A stretch of DNA of 64,000 nucleotides from Bartonella sp. B1099 (GTDB lineage: Bacteria; Pseudomonadota; Alphaproteobacteria; Rhizobiales; Rhizobiaceae), in contig NZ_CALYLN010000001.1 of assembly GCF_944801835.1 (NCBI RefSeq), positions 1,210,001 to 1,274,000 on the forward strand. Direction: 5' to 3'. Positions 17,978-25,933 of the stretch are shown here, piece by piece. The notes under the pieces were generated by a model. The model had not been told where the DNA came from. It saw only the letters and a program-made list of their open reading frames with translations, and made no database searches. Position numbers and translations under genes: made by a program. The stretch's first letter is position 1. Each line of letters starts with the position of its first letter.

Positions 17978-18899
17978 TTAAGCGCTCTTCATAAAAGATG
18001 CTATATTTTCGCAAGCTTTTTCAAAATAATTCTCAAAACTTTCTTTAGTCACATAGCCCAGATGCGGTGTGCAAAGAACTCTGTCTGATTGCAATAATTT
18101 GCTCTCATATACTGGCTCGCTGTCATAAACATCCAGTGCAAAGTAAGTTGAATTTTAAGTTAGTATTTTTTCTATTGCCCCTTTTTCAACCAAAGCTGAA
18201 CGCGCTGTGTTGACAAAAATAGCATGAGGTTTCATACTCAATAGATCATCTAATTGAATGATTTCTCTGGTTTTATCGCTTAAACGCAAATGTAGAGATA
18301 TAATGTCAGGACGTGTAAAAAATTCATCTTTTGAATGCGTAAAATGATAACCTAAATTTTTTGCTTCTTGTGTTGAACGCTCGCTCCCATAAACAAAAAT
18401 GGACATGCCAAAAGCTTGAGCATATTGAGCAACCATTTTGCCAATACGCCCAAACTCGAATATTCCAAGAGTAGCCCCTTTCATTTGGTTGCCAAATGTT
18501 GTTTGCCATCGTCCTTTTTTCATATCAGACACAGATTGACAGAGTTTTCTACGCGCAGACATAATTAAGAGCTAGACCAAATTCAGCAGCAGAAGTTGGA
18601 TTTCCACCACCGTCTAATATTTCAATTCCGAACTCTCTACAAGCTTCTATATCAATATGTGAACCTATAGGACCTATTTGGCAGATTAATTTTAAATTTG
18701 GCAGTTTCAGAAGAAGATTTCTATCAACAATAGTCCGCTCTCTGATTAAGATAAGAATATCTATTTCTCTGAGCTTATCTTCTAAATTACATTCTTTAGC
18801 TAAATTATTTATAACCAGCACTTCATGCGATTTCATTAATTTTGTAATATGTAATGTTAGGGTGGCTTTTTGATAGTTATCTGGAATTAATATTTTCAA
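17978..18899 (-). pseudogene. D-2-hydroxyacid dehydrogenase, broken
   Basis: NAD-dependent 2-hydroxyacid dehydrogenase of the SerA/LdhA superfamily. A TTG at 18899 with GGGGGAGA 7 nt upstream is the likely old start (LKILIPDNYQ). The N-terminal part ends at a stop at 18549. Removing one A there restores FGLALIMSARRKLCQSV, so a single-base insertion broke it. The nucleotide-binding region reads TLGIFEFGRIGKMVAQYA (usual form GxGxIG; the second Gly is Glu-Phe here). A TAA at 18155-18157 interrupts the same frame just before ALDVYDSEPV, and the frame then runs to 17978 with CTPHLGYVT. So it has one frameshift and one nonsense codon. Confidence 0.8.
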
Positions 18900-19019
18900 T
18901 TTAAATCTCCCCCACATATCTGTACGAGATAAAGCCTGCTTCATATAAGCGTGATGTTTCTCTTTATTCGTTGTGATATAACTTATTTGTAGTATGAAGA
19001 GTAAATTTATTAAAATCAT

Positions 19020-19589
19020 GGTAAGAGCGAGATAGGAACTTTATAGGTGTATCATCATAGGATTAAGGAGTTTTGTTGAGAGATATTGCTATTTATGCCA
19101 AAAGGTTTTTGATATATTTAATTATTATTTCGTAATAGTGGATATACTTTATTTTATGTGCAAGAAAGCTAATTGATTGTGTAAAATGGTATTCAGAAAA
19201 TTACATACTTCTTACCCTGTTAAGGACATTTTTTCTCGCGAGGGTTTTGCACTTGCAATGCTCTTTTTCTCATTCTAAATTTTGGTTCGAAAAAGCATCT
19301 ATAGGTGTTATTGTAAATTTAAGATATGCATATTCTCATTGTTGGTGTTACTGTTGTAGAAAATGATATTTTATTTGATAAGTATAAGGGTGTTATCAAG
19401 GAGATCGATGTATAGATAAAATTTAGATTGTTACAATATCTTGAAAAAGCAATGGGTAAGTAATTGATAATTGTGCTACGAAAGTTGTTAGATGGGCCTG
19501 TGTCAGCAATTCTTGATAAAAAAGTTTTTCTTGATCGTCGTTTTTTTTCAAAATACTGCTTTTTTATGCAAATCTTATATTGGTAAGCT
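19020..19589. other. Non-coding gap left of the prophage remnant
   Basis: About 570 nt, AT-rich, with stops in all frames. I recognise no gene, hairpin terminator or tRNA here. The left prophage boundary must lie in or near this stretch, since the first phage gene begins at 19590. Confidence 0.6.
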
Positions 19590-19982
19590 ATGCAGTTTTC
19601 GTCAGAACAGAATAATGCATTGAAGGCTGTGGCCGCATGGTTGAGGGAAGGGCGTTCTCCTCTTTTTCGCCTTTTTGGCTATGCGGGAACGGGTAAGACG
19701 ACGCTTGCGCGCTATTTTGCAGAGACAGTTGATGGTTCTGTTCAGTTTGCTGCTTTTACGGGCAAGGCGGCGCAGGTTTTGCGTTCTAAAGGTGCAAGCA
19801 ATGCTTGTACGATTCATTCGCTGATTTATTGTCCGCGTGGAGAAGAGGAAGTTTCCGATGAAATTACGGGAAAAAAGTCTATTGCTCCAACATTTACATT
19901 AAATCGAAGAAGTGCGGCTGCACAGACACGGGCGCGGTTTTATGATTATTTGAATAAGCAATCGGGGGAGGGGCAGGCATGA
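19590..19982 (+). pseudogene. Phage RecD-like helicase, N-terminal stub
   Basis: 130 residues. The first 100 match the start of RecD-like phage helicases: FSSEQNNALKAVAAW, then Walker A GYAGTGKTT near residue 30, and the FAAFTGKAAQVLRSKGA-TIHSLIY block. After about residue 100 the helicase sequence stops and an unrelated tail (RRSAAAQTRARFYDYLNKQ) follows, so Walker B and the later motifs are lost. It looks like a deletion fusion to the end of another phage gene. Only ATP binding could remain. Confidence 0.7.
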
Positions 19983-20443
19983 AGACGCGTGGTTCCCATC
20001 AACTTGATTTTTTTCAACGTCCGGTTTTCCCCTGTCGTGAACCCGTTGCGCAGATTGATTTAGAGCGGTTTCGCTCTCGCATTAAGCGGGCGATGGCGCG
20101 GGCTTTGAGAGAATGCCGCTATGAGCGCAGTGAGATTGCAGAGCGTATGGCGCATTATTTAGGCATTGGTTGTTTGAGTAAGGCGAGTTTGGATGCTTAT
20201 GTTGCTGAAAGTAAGCAGGTGGATATGGATATTTCTTTGCCACGCTTTAAGGCATTTGTGCGGGCGACGGGGGCTTTTTGGCTTTGGGATGAGGTGGTGA
20301 GTGAGGATGGTTTGCTGTTGCTGCAAGGGGATGAAGCGCGATTGGCAGAAATTGCAAGATTGCAGCAGGAACAGCGTGAGATTGCCGCACAATTAAAAGC
20401 GATGCGTGCGGTTCCGGTTCGTATTAGATGGGGGAAGCCATGA
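19979..20443 (+). CDS. Mu-like phage early-region protein of unknown function
   Basis: 154 residues, overlapping the gene before it by 4 nt (ATGA) and the transposase stub after it by 4 nt. GAGGGG sits before the start. Rich in Arg and helical: DLERFRSRIKRAMARALREC, then SEIAERMAHYLG, then SKASLDAYVAESK, and a charged C-terminal helix LAEIARLQQEQREI. I recall this protein type directly before the transposase in Mu-like prophages of alphaproteobacteria, where a DNA-binding or regulatory role is often guessed, but I do not know a proven function. The frame seems complete. Confidence 0.6.
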   Translation: MKTRGSHQLDFFQRPVFPCREPVAQIDLERFRSRIKRAMARALRECRYERSEIAERMAHYLGIGCLSKASLDAYVAESKQVDMDISLPRFKAFVRATGAFWLWDEVVSEDGLLLLQGDEARLAEIARLQQEQREIAAQLKAMRAVPVRIRWGKP

Positions 20444-20535
20444 AAGAGTGGTTTAGTATTGCTGAATTAGCCAAGGCGGCTTTGCCAAATTGCGCAATGT
20501 CTTTAAACTTAATCAAGCAGGCATCGAAGATTTAG
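20440..20535 (+). pseudogene. Mu-type transposase A, 5' stub fused by deletion
   Basis: 31 codons. MKEWFSIAELAKAALPN resembles the N-terminal DNA-binding start of Mu transposase A (aromatic/hydrophobic start, then E-LA and a Leu-Pro turn). Right after the AALPN codons, at about 20489, the DNA becomes the tape-measure gene in another frame, and this frame ends at TAG 20533-20535. SD GGGGAA precedes the ATG and the overlap with the gene before is ATGA. All catalytic parts are lost. Confidence 0.55.
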
Positions 20536-22307
20536 GCGATGCTATCAACCATCTTTCCAACCACATGGCGGCCAAGGCAAGTGAGGTGTCTGACTTTACC
20601 AATCGGGCGACGGGTGCGGCAACCATGTTTAAACTGACAGCCCGTGAAACCGCAGCCTTTGGAACGGCGATGATTTCTGCTGGGATTGTCCCAGAGAGTG
20701 CAGCACGTGGTTTTAACTCTATCAGTGCCCGTATTCAGGCGGGAGGAAAGCATATTGAAGATGCTTTTACCAATATTGGTCTCTCTCGCCAAAAATTTAT
20801 GGAAGATTTGGAGAAAGATGCCACCGGTACCTTGGTGCGTTTTTTTGATGTGTTGGGCAAATCCGAACAGGGGATGCGTTCGCTGATTGCCATTGCAGGA
20901 CGAGACTTTACCGGTGATTTTGCCAAACTGGTCAACAACCCAGAATTGTTAGGGCAAGCCTTAAAATTTGTTGAAGACCCAAAAGTCTTTAAAGGCTCTG
21001 TCGAACAAGAGGCAGATAAACAAGCAACCGGTGCCATGCGGCAATTTGAACTGTTGCAAAACCGCATTGTGGCTTTAGGGGTTACCATTGGTGAGGTTTT
21101 GTTGCCCCATGTGAACAGTTTAATGGAAACTGTTGGTGGTTTTTTAAACGTGCTGATGGCATGGGCTAATGAACACCCTGTTTTAACCGGTGTGATCATC
21201 AAAACCATTGCCGCCCTGATGGCTTTTAACATCGCTTTACGGGTTGTACGTTTTACCATGGCGGGAACCCGCCTTGGGATCCTGCAATTGATTGCCTCTT
21301 TCATCAAGCTTGGGTCTATTAGCCGCATGCTGAAGGCAAGTTGGCGCGGGCTCTTGGCTTCAGGGCGCTCACTGGGCTTGCTCACCGCAGGGTTTGGGGC
21401 ACGTTTCCTCAAACTTTTGCGCCCCATGACCTTGTTGGTGGGCGCTTTGCGGGGGATTGCCGTCTCAGGGGCGGCTTTTGCGAGGAGCTTTGGTTTGATA
21501 GGAACCGTGATCGAAGTGGTTGGGGCAAGCCTGTCCTCTGTTGTGGGAGGGCTTTTTACCCCGGTAGGGGCTGTGATTGCTGCTGTTGTGGCTGTCATAT
21601 TGGCTGCTGGTTTTGCTTTGTGGAAATATTGGGATCGCTTTTCTTCTTTTATGAAGGGCTTTTTACGGGGGGTAACACGGGCTTGGGGGCAAGCCTTTGA
21701 AGCCGTCATGCGTTTTTTTGGTGCTGATACCAGCACCATCACCCGTTGGAAGAATATCATTGCTTCTGCTTTTGATTTTTCTCAAAATTGGCAAAGGTTT
21801 AAACAAGGTCTTGTCTCTGTTGCTCAAAGCTTTGAAGATTTGTGGGATGGGATTAAACAAAGCCTTTCCAATTTTTGGGGGTGGTTGAAGCGTTTTTTTT
21901 CTCAAGAAAAGCTCACGGATAGTGCCAAGGCAAGCATGGAACAAGCCGGAGAAGATTTAGGGAGTTGGATTGTTAATGGTTTTATGGGCACCATCTCACA
22001 ATTGACGGACTTTTGTAAATCTTTACCTCACCGCATAAAGGGGTGGATTGGGTCGATTGATGTAAGAGATTATTTGCCAAGTTTTTTAGGAGGCAAAACG
22101 CCTCAGCCTGTTGTGCAATTTTCGGGAGCAGGGCATGGACATAGCTTTGTTCCAGAAGTAAAAGACAAAGAGCGCGTCCCCATTACGCACAATCAAAATG
22201 TCACGGTGCATGTCAATGGCGCGCGTGATCCCATTGCAACTGGTTATGCGGTTCGTCATGCCTTGCAACGGGCAGGGGCCAATGCCTTGCATGGCGGAAC
22301 AGAATAA
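20490..22307 (+). CDS. Phage tail tape measure protein, N-terminally truncated
   Basis: 605 residues. Sets tail length and lies inside the tail tube. The frame can only start at TTG 20490, right at the deletion junction, and opens with FKLNQAGIEDLGDAINHLSN and the ASEVSDFTNRATG block that in full-length TP901-type tape measures lies well inside the protein, so the true start is missing. The middle is hydrophobic and Gly/Ala-rich (residues about 240-380, FTPVGAVIAAVVAVILAAGFALWKYW), as in membrane-penetrating tape measure regions, and the end has NVTVHVNGARDPIATG. No dedicated SD fits the TTG. Probably not made, or made as a fragment. Confidence 0.8.
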   Translation: MRNVFKLNQAGIEDLGDAINHLSNHMAAKASEVSDFTNRATGAATMFKLTARETAAFGTAMISAGIVPESAARGFNSISARIQAGGKHIEDAFTNIGLSRQKFMEDLEKDATGTLVRFFDVLGKSEQGMRSLIAIAGRDFTGDFAKLVNNPELLGQALKFVEDPKVFKGSVEQEADKQATGAMRQFELLQNRIVALGVTIGEVLLPHVNSLMETVGGFLNVLMAWANEHPVLTGVIIKTIAALMAFNIALRVVRFTMAGTRLGILQLIASFIKLGSISRMLKASWRGLLASGRSLGLLTAGFGARFLKLLRPMTLLVGALRGIAVSGAAFARSFGLIGTVIEVVGASLSSVVGGLFTPVGAVIAAVVAVILAAGFALWKYWDRFSSFMKGFLRGVTRAWGQAFEAVMRFFGADTSTITRWKNIIASAFDFSQNWQRFKQGLVSVAQSFEDLWDGIKQSLSNFWGWLKRFFSQEKLTDSAKASMEQAGEDLGSWIVNGFMGTISQLTDFCKSLPHRIKGWIGSIDVRDYLPSFLGGKTPQPVVQFSGAGHGHSFVPEVKDKERVPITHNQNVTVHVNGARDPIATGYAVRHALQRAGANALHGGTE

Positions 22308-22318
22308 GGGGAGGGAGT

Positions 22319-22804
22319 ATGCAAGATCCTTTGCTGATGTTGGGACCGCATCAATTTTATGTGGACTGGTTGAACTTCCAATCGTTTGAGGAAGAGTTTT
22401 CGGCTTCATGGGTTTGCTTAGAGCGTTTTGGTGGGGCCCCTGGTTTGCAATTTACCGGTTATGGCAATGATCCCAAAACCATCCACGGGGTATTATTTCC
22501 AGAAGAGTTTGGGGATCGGGTTGCCATTGATGCCATCACCAGAACCATACGTGCGGCTCAACCCGTTCAGATGATCCGTTGGATGAGTGATGATAGCTAC
22601 AGTGCCTTAATGCTTGGATCCGTGGTGATTACCAGTGTCACGAAAGACCATGACTATATTAGCCGCTCTGGTCAATCGGGGCGTATTCGCTATTCCATTA
22701 GCCTGTTGCCGTTTTTTGATGGGGGAAAACCACAAGGTCAATATCAAGTGGGGCAATATCAAATAGGGCAATACCAAGGGGGGCAAGAGGAGGATAGCCC
22801 ATGA
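22319..22804 (+). CDS. Phage tail protein, P2 GpU-like
   Basis: 161 residues. Resembles the GpU tail-completion protein of P2-type phages: an N-terminal MLGPHQFYVDWLNFQSF, a core with GYGNDPKTIHGVLFPEEFGD, and LGSVVITSVTKDHDYIS. GGGGAGGGAG sits before the ATG. The last 30 residues contain a tandem repeat of the form QYQxGQ four times (GQYQVGQYQIGQYQGGQ) not expected in the family core; it arose from a short DNA repeat (22735-22785). The stop overlaps the start of the next gene by 4 nt. Confidence 0.8.
   Translation: MQDPLLMLGPHQFYVDWLNFQSFEEEFSASWVCLERFGGAPGLQFTGYGNDPKTIHGVLFPEEFGDRVAIDAITRTIRAAQPVQMIRWMSDDSYSALMLGSVVITSVTKDHDYISRSGQSGRIRYSISLLPFFDGGKPQGQYQVGQYQIGQYQGGQEEDSP
22735..22785 (+). 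repeat. Short tandem repeat in the gpU-like gene
   Basis: Four imperfect units of the 15-nt type GGTCAATATCAAGTG / GGGCAATATCAAATA / GGGCAATACCAAGGG / GGGCAAGAGGAG encode repeated Q-Y-Q-x-G. Such repeats change copy number by slippage, always in steps of five codons, so the frame is kept. Confidence 0.7.
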
Positions 22805-23055
22805 AGATCCCCGCAAAACAGCTTGTGGTCGAATTAGAGGATATGAGTTTAGACCTGATTTGTTATCATCATGCCTTGTCTGTTTTAGGAGACCGGAGGC
22901 AAGCTGGGTCATTGAGGGGTTATTTAGAAGCCACGCTGGCGGCTAATCCAGAGATTGCGGGGTATGATACTTTTTTACCGCGGGGCTTAAAGGTTCTTTT
23001 GCCTGAATTTATTTCCCAAGAAAAAAACAGCGTGGTCAAACGGCTATGGGATTAA
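22801..23055 (+). CDS. Phage tail protein X, P2 GpX-like (LysM-type)
   Basis: 84 residues, overlapping gpU by 4 nt (ATGA) and the gpD-like gene by one base or more. GpX is a small tail protein with a LysM-type fold in P2-type phages. Here DMSLDLICYHHALSVLGDRR is followed by GYLEATLAANPEIAGYDTFL and PRGLKVLLPEF, which is the usual LYR-N-P-G-L-...-LP.G..I.LP pattern. Slightly longer than typical (about 70). The gene seems intact and in its normal place between gpU and gpD. Confidence 0.8.
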   Translation: MKIPAKQLVVELEDMSLDLICYHHALSVLGDRRQAGSLRGYLEATLAANPEIAGYDTFLPRGLKVLLPEFISQEKNSVVKRLWD

Positions 23056-24051
23056 TGCGCACACATCCCTTTATTGAGGTAAGGGTAGGGGAGAAACTTG
23101 TTCATGAAGTTTTTTACCAACGTCTTTTAACGGCAACCATCACAGACAATGCGGGTAATGAAGCCGATACATTCGAGGCGGAATTTGATGATAGCGGCAA
23201 TGATTTAGAGATCCCCTCCAGTAACACTGCGCTCCATGTCACCTTTGGTTATGAGAACAGCATTCGTGCCTTTATGGGGCGTTTTGTTGTCGAATCGGTG
23301 ATCAATTGTGGGGGCAGTGATGGAGAGATTTTGCGCCTTTGTGGCAAAAGCGCTTCCATGCGTGCGGAGATCAAAGAACAGGACAGCGAACATTTTGACC
23401 ACAAAACCATTGCTGAGATTGTTGAGAGCCTTGACAAACGTCATGGTTATCAAGCAAAGGTCAGTCCACAGTTTAGCAAACAAACCTTGCCTTATGTGGT
23501 GCGCACCGATCAATCGGCGATTGATTTTTTAACCCGGCTTGCTGATCGGATGCAGGCGCGTTTTTTGATCAAAGACAATAAGTTTTTATTTTTAAGCGGG
23601 GACAATCTCCCGCTTCAGACCATCCATCAACAGGAGTGTTCCCATTGGGAATTTAGTTCTCGAGCCGCGCACCCAATATGGCATGATAGAAGCACGGTAT
23701 TTTGATCGCGCAAAAGGGCAACAGCACGTTGTTACGCATCGCACAGGGTATACGGGGCCCATTCGCCGTCTGCGGACGTGCTACCCTTGTAAGCAGCAAG
23801 CACAAGCTGCGGCTGCTTCTGAGTCGGATAGGCTTTGTCGAGCCATGGGTAGTGGTTCTTTAAGCCTTGAGGGGCGCCCTGAAATCATGGCGGGGCAACC
23901 GCTTTTGCTTCAAGGGTTTCGAGACGAAATCAATGGCCCATGGCATGCTGCAACCGTGACCCATCGCTATGAGAGGCAAAGCGGATACACCACAGAAATC
24001 ACCTTTGAGGCACCAGATCAAGGAAAGGAAACAGGAGAAAAGGAAACTTGA
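23055..24051 (+). pseudogene. Phage late control protein D (P2 GpD-like), frameshifted
   Basis: Baseplate hub protein in P2-type phages. The first frame (start ATG 23055 in TAATG, or 23046) covers THPFIEVRV to about residue 210 and ends after RAAHPIWHDRSTVF at 23705. The proper continuation is one base out of phase: QYGMIEARYFDRAKGQ from about 23677, running to 24051 with GRPEIMAGQPLLLQGFRDEI. So one base was gained or lost near 23670. The first part is otherwise well preserved (DTFEAEFDDSGNDLEIP). Programmed shifting is not known to me for this gene, so I take it as a mutation. Confidence 0.8.
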
Positions 24052-24063
24052 TCAGAACAGAAA

Positions 24064-24090
24064 ATCAAAGGTGCAGCCTGCTCCTTTGAT
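24064..24090 (+). terminator. Hairpin after the prophage tail genes
   Basis: ATCAAAGG t GCAG c CTGC t CCTTTGAT, a nearly perfect 12-bp stem starting 13 nt past the last phage stop codon. No T-run follows, so it may act with other factors or mainly protect the message end. Confidence 0.5.
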
Positions 24091-24113
24091 CGGTAGTGAT
24101 GTTTCTTGAGATT

Positions 24114-24310
24114 AAAGTGCAAGGTTTGCACTTTGGGTGGGAGAGAGCAATTGGGACAAGTTGTCCCTATACCTTAAAGGAGCAATAGGATCAAGTTGAT
24201 CCAATTGCATGAGGCCAGCAATAGGGTAATGTTTACCCAATTCCTCAAACAAGTAATAGTGCAAACATTGCGCAATTGCATATAGAAGTGCAATACGGTC
24301 AACATGACCG
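24114..24310. repeat. Array of six covarying palindromes, period 35-37 nt
   Basis: Six palindromes centred at 24124, 24160, 24195, 24231, 24266 and 24303 (steps of 36, 35, 36, 35 and 37). Stems are AAAGTGCAA, GGGACAA, GGATCAA, GGGTAA, GTGCAA and CGGTCA, each followed by a 1-3 nt loop and its own complement; the fifth has one mismatch that can pair as G-U. Most units begin AATA or AATT before the stem and have AATT after it, then 14-18 nt of dissimilar sequence, often ending AGC or AGT. Stem letters differ between units while pairing is kept. A minus-strand frame (24369-24112, 85 codons) crosses it, but the steps are not multiples of three, so the encoded peptide is not a true repeat. Function unknown. 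Confidence 0.85.
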
Positions 24311-24651
24311 AATTCCTCCAAGCTTCTTTTGTTTTTTAATAATGCCTCAGAAAACCGAAAAGCTGTCATGCAGTTTATGCTAAAGAAAAGGTACCATTTT
24401 ATGCATGCTTCTTCTCAAATAATACGATTTTTTAATGCGATTCTTGCTCATGACTGATCATCAGAAATTGCGACCTTTAAGAGAGGAAAAATAAAGACTC
24501 ATTAAAGAGGCTTTAAATGATCTTTGAAAGGTCTTTGAAGACCCTTTGAGATCCCCTTAAAAATCATTTTAAAGAAAATAAATTGGTACAAAACCTGCTG
24601 GCAAGCTACAATGTGAATAAAAAGAATCCGTTATATGGAATAAAAAAGAAG

Positions 24652-24726
24652 TGGCTCCCCGGGCCGGATTCGAACCAGCGACCAACCGGTTAACAGCCGG
24701 TTGCTCTACCGCTGAGCTACCGGGGA
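24652..24726 (-). tRNA. tRNA-Asn (GTT)
   Basis: Minus-strand cloverleaf with acceptor stem TCCCCGG/CCGGGGA, D arm TAGCTCAGCGGTAGAGC, anticodon loop CTGTTAACC with anticodon GTT, T arm TGGTTCGAATCC, discriminator G and encoded CCA at 24654-24652. The prophage remnant lies about 0.55 kb to its left. Confidence 0.95.
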
Positions 24727-24910
24727 ACGATGCTCAATTATTTATCTGAAGAGGCTATAGCAAAGCAAGACTGATTTGCAAAGGATAAAATTATTTTTTT
24801 TTTTAAAATATGATAAATTGTGTAATAAGAGAAAAAAAAGCGAGAGAAGATTTCTAAACCTTGACGGATGCTTTACCTTCCCTTATTGAAGCCTTTATAT
24901 TTGTTGATGA

Positions 24911-24984
24911 GGCCTTGTGGCGGAATGGTTACGCAGAGGACTGCAAATCCTTGTATCCCGGTTCGATTCCGGGCGAGGCCTCCA
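24911..24984 (+). tRNA. tRNA-Cys (GCA)
   Basis: Cloverleaf with acceptor stem GGCCTTG/CGAGGCC (one G-U), D arm GGCGGAATGGTTACGC, anticodon loop GACTGCAAATCC with anticodon GCA, T arm CCGGTTCGATTCCGG and encoded CCA. It is on the plus strand, divergent from tRNA-Asn. Confidence 0.95.
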
Positions 24985-25201
24985 GCCGATTTTAAGCGAA
25001 ACGGCTTTTAAGGGGGTACTAGGAAGATAGATTATTTCCCTCTACAGTGGTAAAAACACTTTTGTATGAGAGGTTTGTCCTGTTAGAATCGAGTTGTTGA
25101 CTGTCGTATTTTTTTTTGTAATCCCCATCTTTTTAAGAGATCTTAGTTCCTCATTATTGCTGTTTTGTTTGTTTTTTGTAGGTTAGGAGAAAATAGTCGT
25201 T

Positions 25202-25876
25202 ATGGTTGCAGATTTTGCTGAGCTTCGTCGCAAAATGGTTGACAATCAAATTCGTACAGTCGATGTAACGGATTTATCAGTTCTTGAAGCGTTTTTAACG
25301 ATATCTCGTGAAGATTTTGTATCGGAAGATATGAAAGCATTAAGCTATCTTGATACCGATATTGTTTTATGTCCAATGCAAGATGAAGTCCTTGCACGCT
25401 ATTTGATGAAGCCTGCGTCTCTTGCAAAATTGTTACAGCTTGCTGCTGTAAAATCGTCAGATGTTGTTTTAGATATTGGTGCAAATAGTGGCTATTGTGC
25501 AGCCTTGCTTTCAAAACTTGCAGGGTCTGTGATTGCGTTGGAAAGTAATCAGTCTCTTTTTGAACATGCTCTTGAAGCTTTGGAACGTAATCAATGTGAT
25601 AATGTGGTTGTCATTCATGGTCCATTAGAGCAGGGATACGCTGTTGAAGGGCCTTATGATGTGATTTTTATGGAAGGATCTGTCGATTTTATTCCACAAG
25701 GTATCTTTGATCAAATGAAAGACAGTGGACGTCTTGTTGTGGTTGAAGGGGATGGAAATGCTGCTGTAGCACGAATCTATATAAAAGAAGATGGAATCAT
25801 TTCTCCCCGTCGAGCTTTTAATCTCGCCGTAAAGCCTCTTCCTTGTTTTTTAAAAACACCTGATTTTGTATTTTAG
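25202..25876 (+). CDS. pcm: Protein-L-isoaspartate O-methyltransferase family protein
   Basis: SAM-dependent methyltransferase of the Pcm type (repair of damaged aspartyl residues), 224 residues. N-terminal FAELRRKMVDNQIRTVDVTD is the family's typical start. The SAM motif I reads VVLDIGANSGYCAALLSKLA near residue 87 (usual VLEIGTGSGY), motif II includes VIALESNQSLFEHA, and GPYDVIFMEGSV follows. The usual catalytic Ser/Thr region around residue 60 reads DIVLCPMQDEVLARYLM, which lacks the common QTIS(S)P. This short Pcm-like form is usual upstream of tolC in Rhizobiales, and its repair activity is uncertain. A tolC gene follows 43-57 nt downstream. Confidence 0.85.
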   Translation: MVADFAELRRKMVDNQIRTVDVTDLSVLEAFLTISREDFVSEDMKALSYLDTDIVLCPMQDEVLARYLMKPASLAKLLQLAAVKSSDVVLDIGANSGYCAALLSKLAGSVIALESNQSLFEHALEALERNQCDNVVVIHGPLEQGYAVEGPYDVIFMEGSVDFIPQGIFDQMKDSGRLVVVEGDGNAAVARIYIKEDGIISPRRAFNLAVKPLPCFLKTPDFVF

Positions 25877-25933
25877 TGCTTGTTCGTTTTATGAATAAAA
25901 GATAATTTTGTCATTTATTTGGGGTTTGTTATT

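Larger units (their letters stand above)
19590..24095 (+). mobile_element. Deleted Mu/P2-type prophage remnant
   Basis: Seven phage-derived genes on the plus strand: helicase stub, Mu-region regulator-like protein, transposase A stub, tail tape measure, gpU, gpX and frameshifted gpD. No capsid, terminase, portal, lysis or intact transposase gene remains, so it cannot propagate. The region is visibly richer in G+C than the flanks. It ends about 0.55 kb from tRNA-Asn. The mix of a Mu-like early start and P2-like tail genes fits Mu-like prophages of alphaproteobacteria, here joined by a large internal deletion. Confidence 0.8.

Noticed and set aside
20735..21760. 341-codon minus-strand frame opposite the tape-measure gene
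   Set aside because: Long, but of biased composition (Lys, Pro, Thr, Ala) as expected opposite a hydrophobic Gly/Ala-rich gene. No start signal and no family resemblance.
23205..23513. Minus-strand frame opposite gpD
   Set aside because: Antisense to recognisable late control protein D sequence, with no start signal.
24114..24310. CRISPR array
   Set aside because: Units differ from each other, the non-palindromic parts are only about 14-18 nt, and no cas genes are present.
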